A DNA stretch of 64,000 bases from NCBI RefSeq assembly GCF_014268275.3, contig NZ_CP077084.1, positions 3,410,001-3,474,000 on the forward strand. The letters are read 5' to 3'. Each line of letters starts with the position of its first letter. Position 1 is the first letter of the stretch. This document shows positions 9,068 through 19,008 of the stretch, piece by piece. Made by a program: the position numbers and the translations under genes. The notes beneath the pieces were generated by a model that was given only the letters and a program-made list of their open reading frames with translations, did not search any database and was not told the DNA's origin. This stretch comes from Pseudomonas tritici. GTDB taxonomy: Bacteria > Pseudomonadota > Gammaproteobacteria > Pseudomonadales > Pseudomonadaceae.

Positions 9068-10719
9068 TCCGTCGCATGGCCCTGCCTTTGCTCTTGTTGG
9101 CGTTTGGCGTGTTTTACCTGCTGCCGCTGGCCACTCACGGGCTGTGGATTCCGGATGAAACCCGTTACGCGCAGATCAGCCAGGAAATGCTGCTGACCGG
9201 CAAATGGGCCTCGCCGCACTTCATGGGCATTCGCTACTTCGAGAAGCCTGCAGCGGGCTACTGGATGATCGCGCTGGGCCAGGCGATTTTCGGGCAGAAC
9301 CTGTTTGGCGTGCGGTTTGCGTCGGCCTTGAGCACCGGCCTGAGCATTGTGCTGGTTTATCTGGTCAGCCGCCGCTTGTGGAACGACCCGCAAAAAAGCC
9401 TGGTCAGCACCGTGCTCTACATGAGCTTTATCAGCGTTGCAGCCCTGGGTGGTTACGCCAACCTCGATCCGCAATTCACCTTCTGGGTGAACCTGACCGG
9501 CGTGGCCTTGTGGTTCTGCTTCGACAGCACCACTCGCAATGGTCGTCTCGGGTCCTGGGCGCTACTCGGCCTGGCCTGTGGCATGGGCTTTATGACCAAG
9601 GGTTTCCTGGCCTGGCTGCTGCCGGTGTTGATCGCCCTGCCCTACGCGATCTGGCAAAAGCGTTTGCGTGAGCTGCTGGGTTACGGCGTGGTCGCCGTGA
9701 TCGTGGCGATCGTCGTGAGCGTGCCGTGGGCGTTGGCGGTGCACCTGCAAGAGCCGGACTACTGGAACTTCTTCTTCTGGCACGAGCATATCCAACGCTT
9801 CGCCGGCGACGATGCGCAGCACGCCGAGCCGTTCTGGTACTACCTGCCGTTGCTGGTTGCGTTCAGCCTGCCGTGGGTCGCCCTGTTGCCGTCCACCTTG
9901 AAACAGGCGTGGCTGGACAAGCGCAGCGCGAAAATCGGCTTTGTGTTGCTGTGGCTGCTGATACCCCTGGCATTTTTCAGCCTGGCCAAGGGCAAGCTGC
10001 CCTCCTACATCATGCCGTGCCTGCTGCCGCTGGCCTTGCTGATGGGCAATACCCTGGCCGACAAGCTGGCCCAGGGCCGCTACCGGGCATTGCGGATCAA
10101 CGGCTGGCTGAACCTGGTCATTGGTGTAGTGGTGCTGCTGGCGCTGAGCTGGTTTCAACTGAAAAAACCGGTGTACGCGCACGGCCAGGAAACCCTCAGC
10201 CTGGTGCTGGTGTTCACCTTCCTGTTCGGCTGGATCCTGGTCAACTTACTGCAGGCCGCGCAGCCATTGCGTTTGTGGGCTGCCCCCATACTCGGCAGCT
10301 GGTTGATGGTCGCGTTGTTGCCGGCCGCGTTGCCGCACTCGGTGGTGTACAACAAGACCCCGGATCAATTCATCATCGACCACCTGCAGGAACTGCAACC
10401 CGCCACCGCATTGCTCAGCAATGACCTGGGCGCGGCGTCGGCGCTGTCGTGGCGCCTGGCACGTCCGGACGTGACGCTCTATAACACCGTCGGCGAAGTC
10501 AAATACGGCCTCGCCTACCCGGATGCCGGCCACCACAAAATAGACACTACCCAAGTCCAGCAATGGATGAGCGATGCGCGCCAGAAAGGTCCGGTCGGCG
10601 TGGTGATGCGCGTTAAAGGTGACGATGAAATCGCCGAAGTCGCCTTGCTGCCGACTGACGGCAAGCGCTATGAGCAAGGCAACATCGTGATTCTGATCTT
10701 CCCGCAGGTGAATCCATGA
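9064..10719 (+). CDS. arnT: 4-amino-4-deoxy-L-arabinose lipid A transferase
   Basis: Transfers L-Ara4N from undecaprenyl phosphate to lipid A phosphate on the periplasmic side, lowering negative charge and binding of polymyxin-like peptides. The 551-residue GT83 enzyme has about a dozen membrane helices and the first-loop motif [12 protein letters not shown] (Asp31, Glu32, Arg34), which holds the catalytic acid region. The frame is open from 9043, but the ATG at 9064 overlaps the arnD stop in ATGA, like all other junctions of this operon, and gives the family N-terminus. Confidence 0.96.
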   Translation: MIRRMALPLLLLAFGVFYLLPLATHGLWIPDETRYAQISQEMLLTGKWASPHFMGIRYFEKPAAGYWMIALGQAIFGQNLFGVRFASALSTGLSIVLVYLVSRRLWNDPQKSLVSTVLYMSFISVAALGGYANLDPQFTFWVNLTGVALWFCFDSTTRNGRLGSWALLGLACGMGFMTKGFLAWLLPVLIALPYAIWQKRLRELLGYGVVAVIVAIVVSVPWALAVHLQEPDYWNFFFWHEHIQRFAGDDAQHAEPFWYYLPLLVAFSLPWVALLPSTLKQAWLDKRSAKIGFVLLWLLIPLAFFSLAKGKLPSYIMPCLLPLALLMGNTLADKLAQGRYRALRINGWLNLVIGVVVLLALSWFQLKKPVYAHGQETLSLVLVFTFLFGWILVNLLQAAQPLRLWAAPILGSWLMVALLPAALPHSVVYNKTPDQFIIDHLQELQPATALLSNDLGAASALSWRLARPDVTLYNTVGEVKYGLAYPDAGHHKIDTTQVQQWMSDARQKGPVGVVMRVKGDDEIAEVALLPTDGKRYEQGNIVILIFPQVNP

Positions 10720-11063
10720 TCACCCTGCTGCTGTTATTGGCCGCCTGCCTGCTGACGTGCATGGGCCAGGTCTCACAGAAGTTCGCCGTGGAAAGCTGGC
10801 GCGACCTGCCGCAGGGCTGGGCGTTAAAGCTGCGCTCGCCGTGGTTGTGGTCGGCGCTGGTGTGCCTGGGCCTGGGCCTGCTGGTGTGGCTGCTGGTGCT
10901 GCAGCGCCTTGAAGTGGGCATTGCCTACCCCATGCTCAGCCTGAATTTCGTACTGGTCACACTGGTGGCGCGGTTTGTGTTTCATGAGCCCATCGACGGC
11001 CGTCACTGGCTGGGCGTGGCGCTGGTGATCGGTGGTGTCGTGCTGCTGGGGCGCCACGTATGA
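10716..11063 (+). CDS. arnE: L-Ara4N-phosphoundecaprenol flippase subunit ArnE
   Basis: A 115-residue small multidrug resistance (EmrE-like) membrane protein with four hydrophobic helices. Together with ArnF it is thought to flip undecaprenyl-phosphate-Ara4N to the periplasmic leaflet. [10 protein letters not shown] near the N-terminus and [18 protein letters not shown] in the third helix region fit the family. It overlaps arnT and arnF by four bases each. Confidence 0.93.
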   Translation: MITLLLLLAACLLTCMGQVSQKFAVESWRDLPQGWALKLRSPWLWSALVCLGLGLLVWLLVLQRLEVGIAYPMLSLNFVLVTLVARFVFHEPIDGRHWLGVALVIGGVVLLGRHV

Positions 11064-11461
11064 GCCGGGTACAAGGTTTTGCCTTGGCCTTGGGCAGCGT
11101 CGGCCTGGTCAGTGCTGCCCAGTTGGGCATGCGCTGGAGCATGACGCGCCTGCCGCAGCCCAATGAATGGTTCACGGCAAGCATCGACCTCGGTGCCCTC
11201 GGCGTCGTCGTCCTGGCGATCCTGGCCTACGCGCTGTCGATGCTCTGCTGGCTCGGCGCGCTCAAGCACCTGCCGCTGGGCCGCGCCTATTCGCTGTTGA
11301 GCATCAGCTACGCCCTGGTGTACCTGCTGGCGGCGAGCCTACCGATGTTCAACGAAGATTTTTCCGTTTCAAAAACCCTGGGGGTGGCGCTTGTCATCCT
11401 CGGTGTGCTGGTTATCAACTCTCGTCGTGCTAGCGCTACAAGTCCCAGGAATGCCCCATGA
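11060..11461 (+). CDS. arnF: L-Ara4N-phosphoundecaprenol flippase subunit ArnF
   Basis: A 133-residue, four-helix membrane protein, partner of ArnE in moving the lipid-linked sugar across the inner membrane. Typical features are [15 protein letters not shown] near the start and [19 protein letters not shown] in the second half. The start ATG overlaps the arnE stop, and the last bases overlap the ugd start (ATGA at 11458). Its small size and position make the assignment secure despite low sequence complexity. Confidence 0.93.
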   Translation: MSRVQGFALALGSVGLVSAAQLGMRWSMTRLPQPNEWFTASIDLGALGVVVLAILAYALSMLCWLGALKHLPLGRAYSLLSISYALVYLLAASLPMFNEDFSVSKTLGVALVILGVLVINSRRASATSPRNAP

Positions 11462-12837
11462 AAATCAGTGTATTTGGTAGTGGTTACGTCGGCCTGGTGC
11501 AGGCCACCGTATTGGCCGAAGTCGGTCACGATGTCATCTGCATGGACGTCGATCAGAACAAGGTCAAGCTGCTGCAGCAAGGCCATGTGAGCATCTTCGA
11601 GCCGGGGCTGGCGGCGATGGTGAAGGAAAACCTGGAGAGCGGGCGCCTGCATTTCACCTTTGATGAAAAGCTGGCCGTCGAGCATGGTGAAGTGCTGTTT
11701 ATCGCCGTGGGCACGCCTTCGGATGAAGACGGCTCGGCTGACCTTAAGTACGTGCTGTCAGTCGGCGATGCAGTGGCCCGTCACCGCAAGGAACCGGTAA
11801 TCCTGGTGGAAAAATCCACCGTGCCCGTCGGCACCGGCGACACCCTGCGTGCGCATATCGAGAAAGCCCTGCACCTGGCTGGCCGGCACCTGGAGTTCGA
11901 CATCGTCTCCAATCCTGAATTTCTCAAGGAAGGCTCGGCCGTTGCCGACTGCCGCCGCCCGGACCGCATCATCATCGGCTGCGAGCGCGAAGAAGTACGC
12001 GATGTGATGCGTGACCTGTACGCGCCGTTCAATCGCAACCACGACCGCATCATCTTCATGGACCTGCGCAGCGCCGAACTGACCAAATACGCCGCCAACT
12101 GCATGCTCGCGACCAAGATCAGCTTTATCAACCAGATCGCCGAGCTGGCTGAACACTTGGGCGCGGACATCGAAGCCGTGCGTCTTGGCATCGGCGCCGA
12201 CTCGCGCATTGGTTACCACTTCATCTATCCCGGTTGTGGCTACGGCGGCTCATGCTTCCCCAAAGACATGCGCGCCCTGATCCACAGCGCCAAGCAAGCC
12301 AACTGCTCCAGCGACCTGCTTGAGGCGGTGGAAGCCATCAACCAGCGCCAGAAGAGCAAGCTGTTCGAACGGGTCAATGCGTACTTCAAGGGCAACCTGC
12401 GCGGCAAGACCTTTGCCCTGTGGGGCCTGGCGTTCAAGCCCAATACCGACGACATGCGTGATGCGCCAAGCCGGGTGCTGATGGAAGCGTTGTGGGCCGC
12501 CGGCGCCAGTGTGCGTGCGTTCGACCCGGAAGCCATGCAAGAAACCCAACGCCTCTACGGCGATGACCCACGACTGATGCTGATGGGCACCCCGGAGTCG
12601 ACCCTGGGTGGGGCCGATGCGCTGATCGTCTGCACCGAATGGCAACAGTTCAAGGCGCCGGACTTCGACCTGATCCACCAACGCCTGAAAACCCCGGTGA
12701 TCTTTGACGGTCGCAACCTCTACGACGGCGAACGCCTGGCGCGCAAAGGCTTCCAGTACTACCCGATTGGCCGCGGCGACTCGTGCAACTTGCCGATCCC
12801 CCAGCAGCAGTGGCTGCCACAGGTCGTGGAAGCCTGA
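11458..12837 (+). CDS. ugd: UDP-glucose 6-dehydrogenase
   Basis: Oxidises UDP-glucose to UDP-glucuronate with two NAD+, supplying the substrate of ArnA. The 459-residue protein has the NAD motif GSGYVGL at residues 7-13, the [10 protein letters not shown] segment, and the catalytic cysteine Cys266 in YGGSCFPKD; the C-terminal UDP-binding domain ends in ICTEW and FDGRN motifs. It is translationally coupled to arnF. UDP-glucose would come from GalU, encoded at 62.5 kb in this window. Confidence 0.96.
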   Translation: MKISVFGSGYVGLVQATVLAEVGHDVICMDVDQNKVKLLQQGHVSIFEPGLAAMVKENLESGRLHFTFDEKLAVEHGEVLFIAVGTPSDEDGSADLKYVLSVGDAVARHRKEPVILVEKSTVPVGTGDTLRAHIEKALHLAGRHLEFDIVSNPEFLKEGSAVADCRRPDRIIIGCEREEVRDVMRDLYAPFNRNHDRIIFMDLRSAELTKYAANCMLATKISFINQIAELAEHLGADIEAVRLGIGADSRIGYHFIYPGCGYGGSCFPKDMRALIHSAKQANCSSDLLEAVEAINQRQKSKLFERVNAYFKGNLRGKTFALWGLAFKPNTDDMRDAPSRVLMEALWAAGASVRAFDPEAMQETQRLYGDDPRLMLMGTPESTLGGADALIVCTEWQQFKAPDFDLIHQRLKTPVIFDGRNLYDGERLARKGFQYYPIGRGDSCNLPIPQQQWLPQVVEA

Positions 12838-12840
12838 GAC

Positions 12841-14463
12841 GTGAACAAAGCTCGACCGCCCTTGTTAAACCCAACGATCCGTCGCCAATCCCTTGGTGTG
12901 GGGTTGCTGGCGTTGTTGCTGTTTATCGCCGGCAGCTGGCACCAGGCGATTATTGGCTTCGACTCACGCTTCGTGGTGTTCGCCCAGGAGATGTTGCGCC
13001 ATGGGCCTAGCTTTTTCCCCACCACGTACGGGCAGCCCTATGCGGATTACCTGGCTACGTCGACGCTGCTGACGTGGTTGCTGTCCTTGCCATTGGGCCA
13101 GGTCACCAGCCTCACCGCGTGGCTGCCCACGGCGATTGCCTCGGCGTTTATCGTTACCCTGGTGTATCGCCTGACCGCGCCCCACTCCCAACGCTGGGGC
13201 CTGCTGAGCATTGCACTACTCTTGCTAAGCAGCACGTTTATCAGCGAAACCCGCTCGGTGTCCCTCGACCAGATGCTGGCCGCGATCTCCCTGGCGGTGT
13301 TCTACCTGGGTTATGCCCATGACCACTTCGGTGCGGGAAAACGCCTGCACTGGCTGTACCTGCTGCTGATTGTCGGCTTTGCGGTGCGTGGGCCGATTGG
13401 CCTGGTCATCCCCACTGGCGTGTTGTGCAGCTACTACCTGATCAACCGGCAATGGCGCCAGCTGTTCAGCTTCGGCTTACTCGCGCTGGCGTTACTGGGG
13501 GCGTGTGTTGGCCTGTTGTTGCTGATGGCCAAGCTGAGTGGTGGCGAAGGCTTCATGCAGGACGTGATCCGCATGCAGTTCCTCGGACGCATGGATGGCA
13601 GCGAAGGCTCCAGTGGCGTGTTGTATTACTTCACCAGTTCCCTGGGCAACTATGCCATGGCGTACCCGATGGCAGTGTTGGTGCTGCTGGCGATGCTGAT
13701 CAGCGGGCGGCGTGCCCCAGGGCCGGCGTTGCAGTTGGTGTGGTACTGCGCGGCCGCGGGGCTTCTGGTGATGCTTGGCCTGTCGATTCCCCAGGCAAAA
13801 AAGGCGCGCTATGTACTGCCGATGTTGCCCATGGCGGCAATTATTGCGGCGTATCCCTTCCACGTGGCGCACGGGCGGCTCTTCGCCTGGCTGCGCGGGT
13901 TGATGCTGGGTATCTGGACGGTGTTACCGACGCTGTTGATTGCCGGGTTGCTGTTCGCGAGACCGCGCTATCCGGAACAAATGAGCCATCTTGACTGGGT
14001 GTACGGCGTGCTTGGGGGGCTGCAGGTCCTGGCGCTGCTGGCGTTGTTCAAGACGCGGCTGCGCCCGGTCGGGCCAGCGTTTACAGCCGTATTGGCGGTC
14101 TGGGCCACCTATATTCTGGTGGTCGAACCGCTGGAACGCAGTGTCTACGACACCCGCACCTTTACCCTTGAGGTCCATGAGCAGGTGATGCAACAACGGG
14201 CGCCGGTGGTTTTGCACGGTTTGGGCAAGGACGCCAAGGCCATCAAATACATGGTCAACGTCGACTGCGACCAAGTGCCGTTGTTCACCCAGCAAGCGGC
14301 CGACTTGAAGCCGATCCAAGGGCCCGCTTGGCTGGTGATGAGCGCTGCGGACTACGAAGGTTTGACGGACCCGCGCTTTCGTTCCATTACCCCAACCCTG
14401 ACCGGCGAATTCGACCGCAACCCTTACGTGCTCCTGCACCTGGCGAAAACCGCGCAACCTTGA
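12841..14463 (+). CDS. ArnT-like membrane glycosyltransferase (second copy in operon)
   Basis: A 540-residue polytopic protein starting with GTG three bases after ugd, so it is almost certainly the last gene of the arn operon. The arrangement of membrane helices and the first loop FDSRFVVFAQEM resemble the ArnT loop [12 protein letters not shown], with the Asp kept (Asp41) and the Glu replaced by Ser42. It therefore belongs to the ArnT/PMT-like lipid-linked-sugar transferases, but whether it modifies lipid A, another lipid or a protein cannot be told. A palindrome follows its stop codon. Confidence 0.8.
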   Translation: MNKARPPLLNPTIRRQSLGVGLLALLLFIAGSWHQAIIGFDSRFVVFAQEMLRHGPSFFPTTYGQPYADYLATSTLLTWLLSLPLGQVTSLTAWLPTAIASAFIVTLVYRLTAPHSQRWGLLSIALLLLSSTFISETRSVSLDQMLAAISLAVFYLGYAHDHFGAGKRLHWLYLLLIVGFAVRGPIGLVIPTGVLCSYYLINRQWRQLFSFGLLALALLGACVGLLLLMAKLSGGEGFMQDVIRMQFLGRMDGSEGSSGVLYYFTSSLGNYAMAYPMAVLVLLAMLISGRRAPGPALQLVWYCAAAGLLVMLGLSIPQAKKARYVLPMLPMAAIIAAYPFHVAHGRLFAWLRGLMLGIWTVLPTLLIAGLLFARPRYPEQMSHLDWVYGVLGGLQVLALLALFKTRLRPVGPAFTAVLAVWATYILVVEPLERSVYDTRTFTLEVHEQVMQQRAPVVLHGLGKDAKAIKYMVNVDCDQVPLFTQQAADLKPIQGPAWLVMSAADYEGLTDPRFRSITPTLTGEFDRNPYVLLHLAKTAQP

Positions 14464-14467
14464 CCCC

Positions 14468-14488
14468 TGCGCCGGCGCTCCCGGCGCA
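14468..14488 (+). terminator. Stem-loop after the arn operon
   Basis: A perfect 8-base-pair stem, TGCGCCGG (14468-14475) and CCGGCGCA (14481-14488), with a 5-base loop directly after the last operon gene. It lacks a clear T run, so it is either a weak terminator or an RNA 3'-end protector. Confidence 0.5.
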
Positions 14489-14629
14489 GAAAACTCCTAC
14501 GTAGCTTTACGTAATGGCTGGTGCCTTTTCCCTTTCCTGCGCCCAAAACCCGACTGTAAACTCGCCTGGGTGCGGTATTTATTTACCGCCACAGGTCATG
14601 GGTCATAACAAGGACGAGAGGACAACACC

Positions 14630-14863
14630 GTGCCAGATCATGTTTCGCTTGATAAGCCTGCCCTGACCCGTGCCGAAGTGCAGGCCGGCTACGTGTCCAA
14701 GCTGCCTTTGGACCGGCTGATGGGGTTGCGCGATGCCTTGGTGGCATTGAAAGGACCGTTGGCCAGTGAACCGGGGTTACAGGAAAACCTTCACAGACGT
14801 TTTTTGGACGAAGAAACCCGTAATCGCGTGCTCGGTAAGGTCTGTTGCTCTCTGCCCAATTAA
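14630..14863 (+). CDS. Small conserved-looking hypothetical protein, 77 residues
   Basis: The frame starts at GTG 14630 with a good ribosome binding site (AGAGG about 8 bases upstream). The protein is soluble, rich in Leu/Arg/Glu and probably helical (DRLMGLRDALVALKG, ENLHRRFLDEETRNRVLG). It has its own upstream region of 166 bases after the arn operon. I do not recognise a family; the good ribosome binding site and normal composition argue it is real. Confidence 0.6.
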   Translation: MPDHVSLDKPALTRAEVQAGYVSKLPLDRLMGLRDALVALKGPLASEPGLQENLHRRFLDEETRNRVLGKVCCSLPN

Positions 14864-15023
14864 CGCCGTTACAATTCATTATTCTTGCACTCAAGCTTCA
14901 TTAATATGCATTGGCACCCTTTCTCCAGGGTCGGCACACTGCAGAGGTTCTTTCCCCCAACGGTTGGAACGCTCAAAGGGCTTTTCCGGGCGACCAGACA
15001 AGCCTTTTTTTTGCCCGCTGTTT

Positions 15024-15746
15024 ATGGACTCCCTTTCAATGCTCGCTCGCTGGCTCCCCGCTGCAATCAACACCCGCCCCACCGAATGGAGCCGTGCTGC
15101 CATTGGCATGGCCGTGGGCACACTCTTCAGTGTCTGGCTATGTGCCCAAGTGTTTGGCATGGAGGTCGCATTGCACCTGCTCGGCCCGCTTGGCGCTTCG
15201 GCCGTGTTGCTGTTCGCCGTGTCATCGGGTGCATTGGCGCAGCCCTGGTCGATCATCGGCAGCTACCTTTGCGCGGGTGTCGTCGCCCTGCTGGTGACCC
15301 GAGTTCTCGGCCCGTCCCTGGGTGGCGCCTGCTTGGCGGCGGGCATGACGGTGGTGCTGATGTGCTGGCTGCGCTGCCTGCACCCGCCGGCCGGTGGCCT
15401 AGCCATGACGCTGGTATTGGCTGACCCGGCGTCCGCCGCACTGGGTTGGTATGAGTTAGGCGCGGTGCTACTCGGAGCCGGCGCCTTGTTGACCTGCGCA
15501 CTGGCCTATAACAACGCTACGCGCACGCGCTATCCGAAAGCCGCCGAATCACCGGCCCCCCTTTTGCCCTACCCCAACGCTGATCGAGACCCCGCCATTA
15601 CCGCCGCCGATTTAAAACTCGCGCTGGCCGAAATGGAGCAATTCTATGACGTGGAGCCCACAGCGCTGGAACAACTGATCCACGCAGCGGAAACCCACGC
15701 CAGGCGCCGCAGTATTGGTGAAGTGCTGGCCAGTCGGGTGCCTTGA
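15024..15746 (+). CDS. HPP family membrane protein
   Basis: A 240-residue inner-membrane protein with about five hydrophobic segments in residues 1-160 and the diagnostic HPP motif in CLHPPAGGLA, followed by a soluble tail with an amphipathic segment (LKLALAEMEQFYDVEP). HPP proteins have been linked to nitrite transport in plastids; the bacterial role is unclear. The frame is open further upstream, but family alignment favours the ATG at 15024 (or 15039); no strong ribosome binding site is seen at either. A T8 tract and a weak GGCTT/AAGCC stem lie just before the start. Confidence 0.8.
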   Translation: MDSLSMLARWLPAAINTRPTEWSRAAIGMAVGTLFSVWLCAQVFGMEVALHLLGPLGASAVLLFAVSSGALAQPWSIIGSYLCAGVVALLVTRVLGPSLGGACLAAGMTVVLMCWLRCLHPPAGGLAMTLVLADPASAALGWYELGAVLLGAGALLTCALAYNNATRTRYPKAAESPAPLLPYPNADRDPAITAADLKLALAEMEQFYDVEPTALEQLIHAAETHARRRSIGEVLASRVP

Positions 15747-15887
15747 GGCCGTCACCCACTCGCTGCATAAATGCAAAAACGACCTGCATGATTGAAGGTT
15801 GTACTGGGCAAATTTGCACTGGTACGATCAAGGGATGTTTCGTTCGCGAACATCTTGATAAAGAACAATAAAAGCAGGGAGTTATCG

Positions 15888-16991
15888 ATGACTGCTCAGG
15901 TTTCAACCGAGGCAAGCCACGCAGATACGCATCAGGACGTAGTGCTCGCCGAGATTCGCAACCATATCGGCCACCTCACCCTCAATCGCCCCGCCGGCTT
16001 GAATGCCATCACCCTGGACATGGTGCGCCGCCTGGCGTCCCAACTGCAGGCGTGGGCCGATGACCCCCAGGTGCACGCCGTGGTCCTGCGCGGTGCGGGC
16101 GAGAAGGCCTTTTGTGCCGGCGGCGATATACGTTCCCTATACGACAGCTTCAAGAACGGCGACAGCCTGCACCAAGACTTTTTTGTCGAGGAATACGCGC
16201 TGGACCTGGCCGTTCACCATTATCGCAAACCGGTGCTGGCACTGATGGACGGGTTTGTCCTGGGCGGCGGCATGGGCCTGGTGCAGGGCGCCGATTTGCG
16301 CGTCGTCACCGAACGCAGTCGCCTGGCGATGCCGGAAGTGGCGATCGGTTACTTCCCTGACGTGGGCGGCAGTTATTTCCTGTCGCGTATCCCCGGCGAG
16401 CTGGGCACCTACCTGGGCGTCACCGGGGTGCAGATCCGCGCAGCCGATGCGTTGTATTGCGGGTTGGCAGACTGGTATCTCGACAGCGCGAAGCTCGCCG
16501 AGCTGGACCAGAAGCTTGATCGCCTGCAATGGCATGACTCACCACTTAAAGACCTGCAAGGCGTGCTCGCCAAACTGGCTGTGCAGCAACTGCCCGACCC
16601 ACCGCTGGCCGCTTTGCGCACGGCCATCGACCACTTCTTCGCGCTGCCGGATGTACCGAGCATCGTTGAGCAGCTTCAGGAAGTCACCGTCGCCGATAGC
16701 CACGAATGGGCGCTGACCACCGCCAACCTGATGAAAACCCGCTCGCCGCTGGCCATGGCCGTCACCTTGGAAATGTTACGTCGCGGCCGCCGCCTGCCCC
16801 TGGAGCAATGTTTTGCCCTGGAGTTGCACCTTGACCGGCAATGGTTCGAGCGCGGCGACCTGATCGAAGGTGTTCGCGCCCTGATCATCGACAAAGACAA
16901 GAGCCCCCGCTGGAACCCGCCAACCCTGCATGGGCTGGCGCTCAGCCATGTAGAAAGCTTCTTTCATCACTTCAAGCAGGTTGCAAACTAA
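15888..16991 (+). CDS. 3-hydroxyisobutyryl-CoA hydrolase-like enoyl-CoA hydratase/isomerase
   Basis: A 367-residue crotonase-fold protein, the length of 3-hydroxyisobutyryl-CoA hydrolases rather than of 260-residue hydratases. The oxyanion loop is in CAGGDIRSLY and LGGGMGLV; Glu150 and Asp158 in MPEVAIGYFPDVGGSYF correspond to the catalytic acids of human HIBCH. It should release 3-hydroxyisobutyrate in valine breakdown. The ATG at 15888 has AGGGAG 7 bases upstream. It is followed after 3 bases by an acyl-CoA dehydrogenase gene, forming a two-gene operon. Confidence 0.85.
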   Translation: MTAQVSTEASHADTHQDVVLAEIRNHIGHLTLNRPAGLNAITLDMVRRLASQLQAWADDPQVHAVVLRGAGEKAFCAGGDIRSLYDSFKNGDSLHQDFFVEEYALDLAVHHYRKPVLALMDGFVLGGGMGLVQGADLRVVTERSRLAMPEVAIGYFPDVGGSYFLSRIPGELGTYLGVTGVQIRAADALYCGLADWYLDSAKLAELDQKLDRLQWHDSPLKDLQGVLAKLAVQQLPDPPLAALRTAIDHFFALPDVPSIVEQLQEVTVADSHEWALTTANLMKTRSPLAMAVTLEMLRRGRRLPLEQCFALELHLDRQWFERGDLIEGVRALIIDKDKSPRWNPPTLHGLALSHVESFFHHFKQVAN

Positions 16992-16994
16992 GCC

Positions 16995-18146
16995 ATGCAA
17001 GACATTGAATACACAGAAGAACAAGTGATGATCCGCGACATGGCGCGCGACTTTGCCCGTGGCGAAATCGCCCCCTACGCGCAAGCCTGGGAGAAAGCCG
17101 GCTGGATCGACGACACTCTGGTGGCGAAGATGGGCGAACTGGGCCTGCTGGGCATGGTGGTGCCGGAAGAATGGGGCGGTACGTATGTCGATTACGTCGC
17201 CTACGCCCTCGCCGTGGAAGAAATTTCCGCCGGGGACGGTGCCACTGGCGCATTGATGAGTATCCATAATTCAGTGGGTTGCGGACCAATCCTCAACTAC
17301 GGCACAGATGCACAGAAGCAAACCTGGCTGGCGGACCTGGCCAGCGGCCAAGCGATTGGCTGCTTCTGCCTGACCGAACCCCAGGCCGGCTCTGAAGCCC
17401 ACAACCTGCGCACCCGTGCCGAACTGCGTGACGGTCAGTGGGTCCTCAATGGCGCCAAGCAGTTCGTCAGCAACGGCAAGCGCGCCAAGCTGGCCATTGT
17501 GTTCGCCGTGACGGACCCGGAGCTGGGCAAGAAAGGCATTTCGGCGTTCCTGGTGCCTACGGCAACTCCCGGGTTCGTAGTGGATCGCACCGAGCACAAG
17601 ATGGGTATCCGCGCTTCGGACACCTGCGCCGTCACCCTCAACCAATGCACGGTGCCCGAGGCCAACCTGCTCGGCGAGCGTGGCAAGGGCCTGGCGATTG
17701 CCCTGTCCAACCTGGAAGGCGGGCGCATCGGCATTGCTGCCCAGGCATTGGGAATCGCTCGTGCGGCGTTTGAGGCGGCGCTGGCGTATGCCCGTGATCG
17801 CGTGCAGTTCAACAAGGCGATCATCGAACACCAGAGCGTGGCCAATCTGCTGGCAGACATGCAAACCCAGCTGAATGCCGCGCGCCTGCTGATCCTGCAC
17901 GCCGCGCGACTGCGCAGCGCCGGCAAGCCATGCCTGTCGGAAGCCTCCCAGGCCAAGCTGTTTGCCTCGGAAATGGCGGAGAAAGTCTGCTCGTCAGCCA
18001 TGCAGATTCACGGCGGGTATGGGTACTTGGAGGATTACCCGGTGGAGCGTTACTACCGGGATGCGCGGATCACGCAGATTTACGAAGGGACCAGCGAGAT
18101 TCAGCGGATGGTGATCGCCAGGGAACTGAAGAATTATCAGATCTGA
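16995..18146 (+). CDS. Acyl-CoA dehydrogenase, isobutyryl-CoA type (inferred)
   Basis: A 383-residue flavin acyl-CoA dehydrogenase with N-terminal helical, middle beta and C-terminal helical domains. [12 protein letters not shown] and the FAD-binding [21 protein letters not shown] are present, and the catalytic base is Glu364 in IYEGTSEIQ. Pairing with the hydroxyisobutyryl-CoA hydrolase gene suggests isobutyryl-CoA as substrate, giving methacrylyl-CoA in valine catabolism. It is close in sequence to the second acyl-CoA dehydrogenase at 19009. Substrate is inferred from neighbours only. Confidence 0.87.
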   Translation: MQDIEYTEEQVMIRDMARDFARGEIAPYAQAWEKAGWIDDTLVAKMGELGLLGMVVPEEWGGTYVDYVAYALAVEEISAGDGATGALMSIHNSVGCGPILNYGTDAQKQTWLADLASGQAIGCFCLTEPQAGSEAHNLRTRAELRDGQWVLNGAKQFVSNGKRAKLAIVFAVTDPELGKKGISAFLVPTATPGFVVDRTEHKMGIRASDTCAVTLNQCTVPEANLLGERGKGLAIALSNLEGGRIGIAAQALGIARAAFEAALAYARDRVQFNKAIIEHQSVANLLADMQTQLNAARLLILHAARLRSAGKPCLSEASQAKLFASEMAEKVCSSAMQIHGGYGYLEDYPVERYYRDARITQIYEGTSEIQRMVIARELKNYQI

Positions 18147-18165
18147 CTGACGCACCACAAAACCA

Positions 18166-18195
18166 ATGTGGGAGCGGGCTTGCTCGCTCCCACAT
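18166..18195. repeat. Short TGTGGGAGC hairpin between convergent genes
   Basis: ATGTGGGAGC (18166-18175) and GCTCCCACAT (18186-18195) form a perfect 10-base-pair stem, with further GAGC/GCTC pairing inside. It lies between two convergent operons and probably ends transcription in both directions. It belongs to the same repeat class as those at 2808, 45631 and 48534. Confidence 0.75.
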
Positions 18196-18223
18196 ATTGA
18201 TCTTCAGTGTTTATACAATTGTG

Positions 18224-18997
18224 TTACTTATCTTTAAACTCCGGCGCACGCTTGGCCACAAACGCCGCCATGCCTTCCTTCTGATCCTGCGTTGCAAACG
18301 CTGCGTGGAACACCCGGCGCTCAAAGCGCACGCCTTCCGACAGGCTCACTTCAAACGCACGGTTCACGCTTTCCTTGACCATCATGCTGATCGGCACTGA
18401 TTTGCCGGCAATCAGGGTGGCGACTTTCAGCGCTTCTTCCAGCAATTCATCGGCCGGCACGATACGCGCGACAATTCCGCAGCGCTCTGCTTCCACGGCG
18501 TCGATGAAGCGTCCGGTCAGGCACATTTCCATGGCCTTGGCCTTGCCCACCGCGCGGGTCAGGCGCTGCGTGCCGCCCATGCCTGGCAGTACGCCGAGGT
18601 TGATTTCCGGCTGACCGAACTTGGCGTTGTCACCGGCCAGGATGAAGTCGCACATCAACGCCAGTTCGCAACCGCCACCCAAAGCGAAGCCGTTGACCGC
18701 GGCAATGATCGGTTTGCGACGGTTGGCTACGCGATCGCTGTCGCTGAACAGGTCGTCCAGATAAATCTGTGGGTAGGTCAGCTCGGCCATTTCCTTGATA
18801 TCGGCACCGGCGGCAAAGGCCTTTTTCGAGCCCGTCAACACGATGCAGCCGATTTCGGGGTTGGCTTCCAGGCCATCCAGCGCCTGGTTCAATTCGCTGA
18901 CCAGTTGCGCATTCAGGGCGTTCAGGGCTTGCGGACGATTGAGGGTAATCAGCCCGACGCGGCCCTGGACTTCGAGCAAGATGGTTTCGTAACTCAT
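18224..18997 (-). CDS. Enoyl-CoA hydratase
   Basis: A 257-residue crotonase. Both catalytic glutamates are present: Glu111 in [11 protein letters not shown] and Glu131 in [15 protein letters not shown], with the oxyanion-hole loop [10 protein letters not shown]. It adds water to 2-enoyl-CoA; with its neighbours it probably acts on tiglyl-CoA or methacrylyl-CoA. It is the last gene of the leftward operon SDR-thiolase-dehydrogenase-hydratase, 11 bases after the dehydrogenase gene. Confidence 0.9.
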   Translation of the reverse strand: MSYETILLEVQGRVGLITLNRPQALNALNAQLVSELNQALDGLEANPEIGCIVLTGSKKAFAAGADIKEMAELTYPQIYLDDLFSDSDRVANRRKPIIAAVNGFALGGGCELALMCDFILAGDNAKFGQPEINLGVLPGMGGTQRLTRAVGKAKAMEMCLTGRFIDAVEAERCGIVARIVPADELLEEALKVATLIAGKSVPISMMVKESVNRAFEVSLSEGVRFERRVFHAAFATQDQKEGMAAFVAKRAPEFKDK

Positions 18998-19008
18998 GTA
19001 TCGGCTCC

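Noticed and set aside
14860..15023. Terminator before the HPP gene formed by GGCTT/AAGCC and the T8 run
   Set aside because: The stem is only 5 base pairs with a long loop; too weak to list as a feature.
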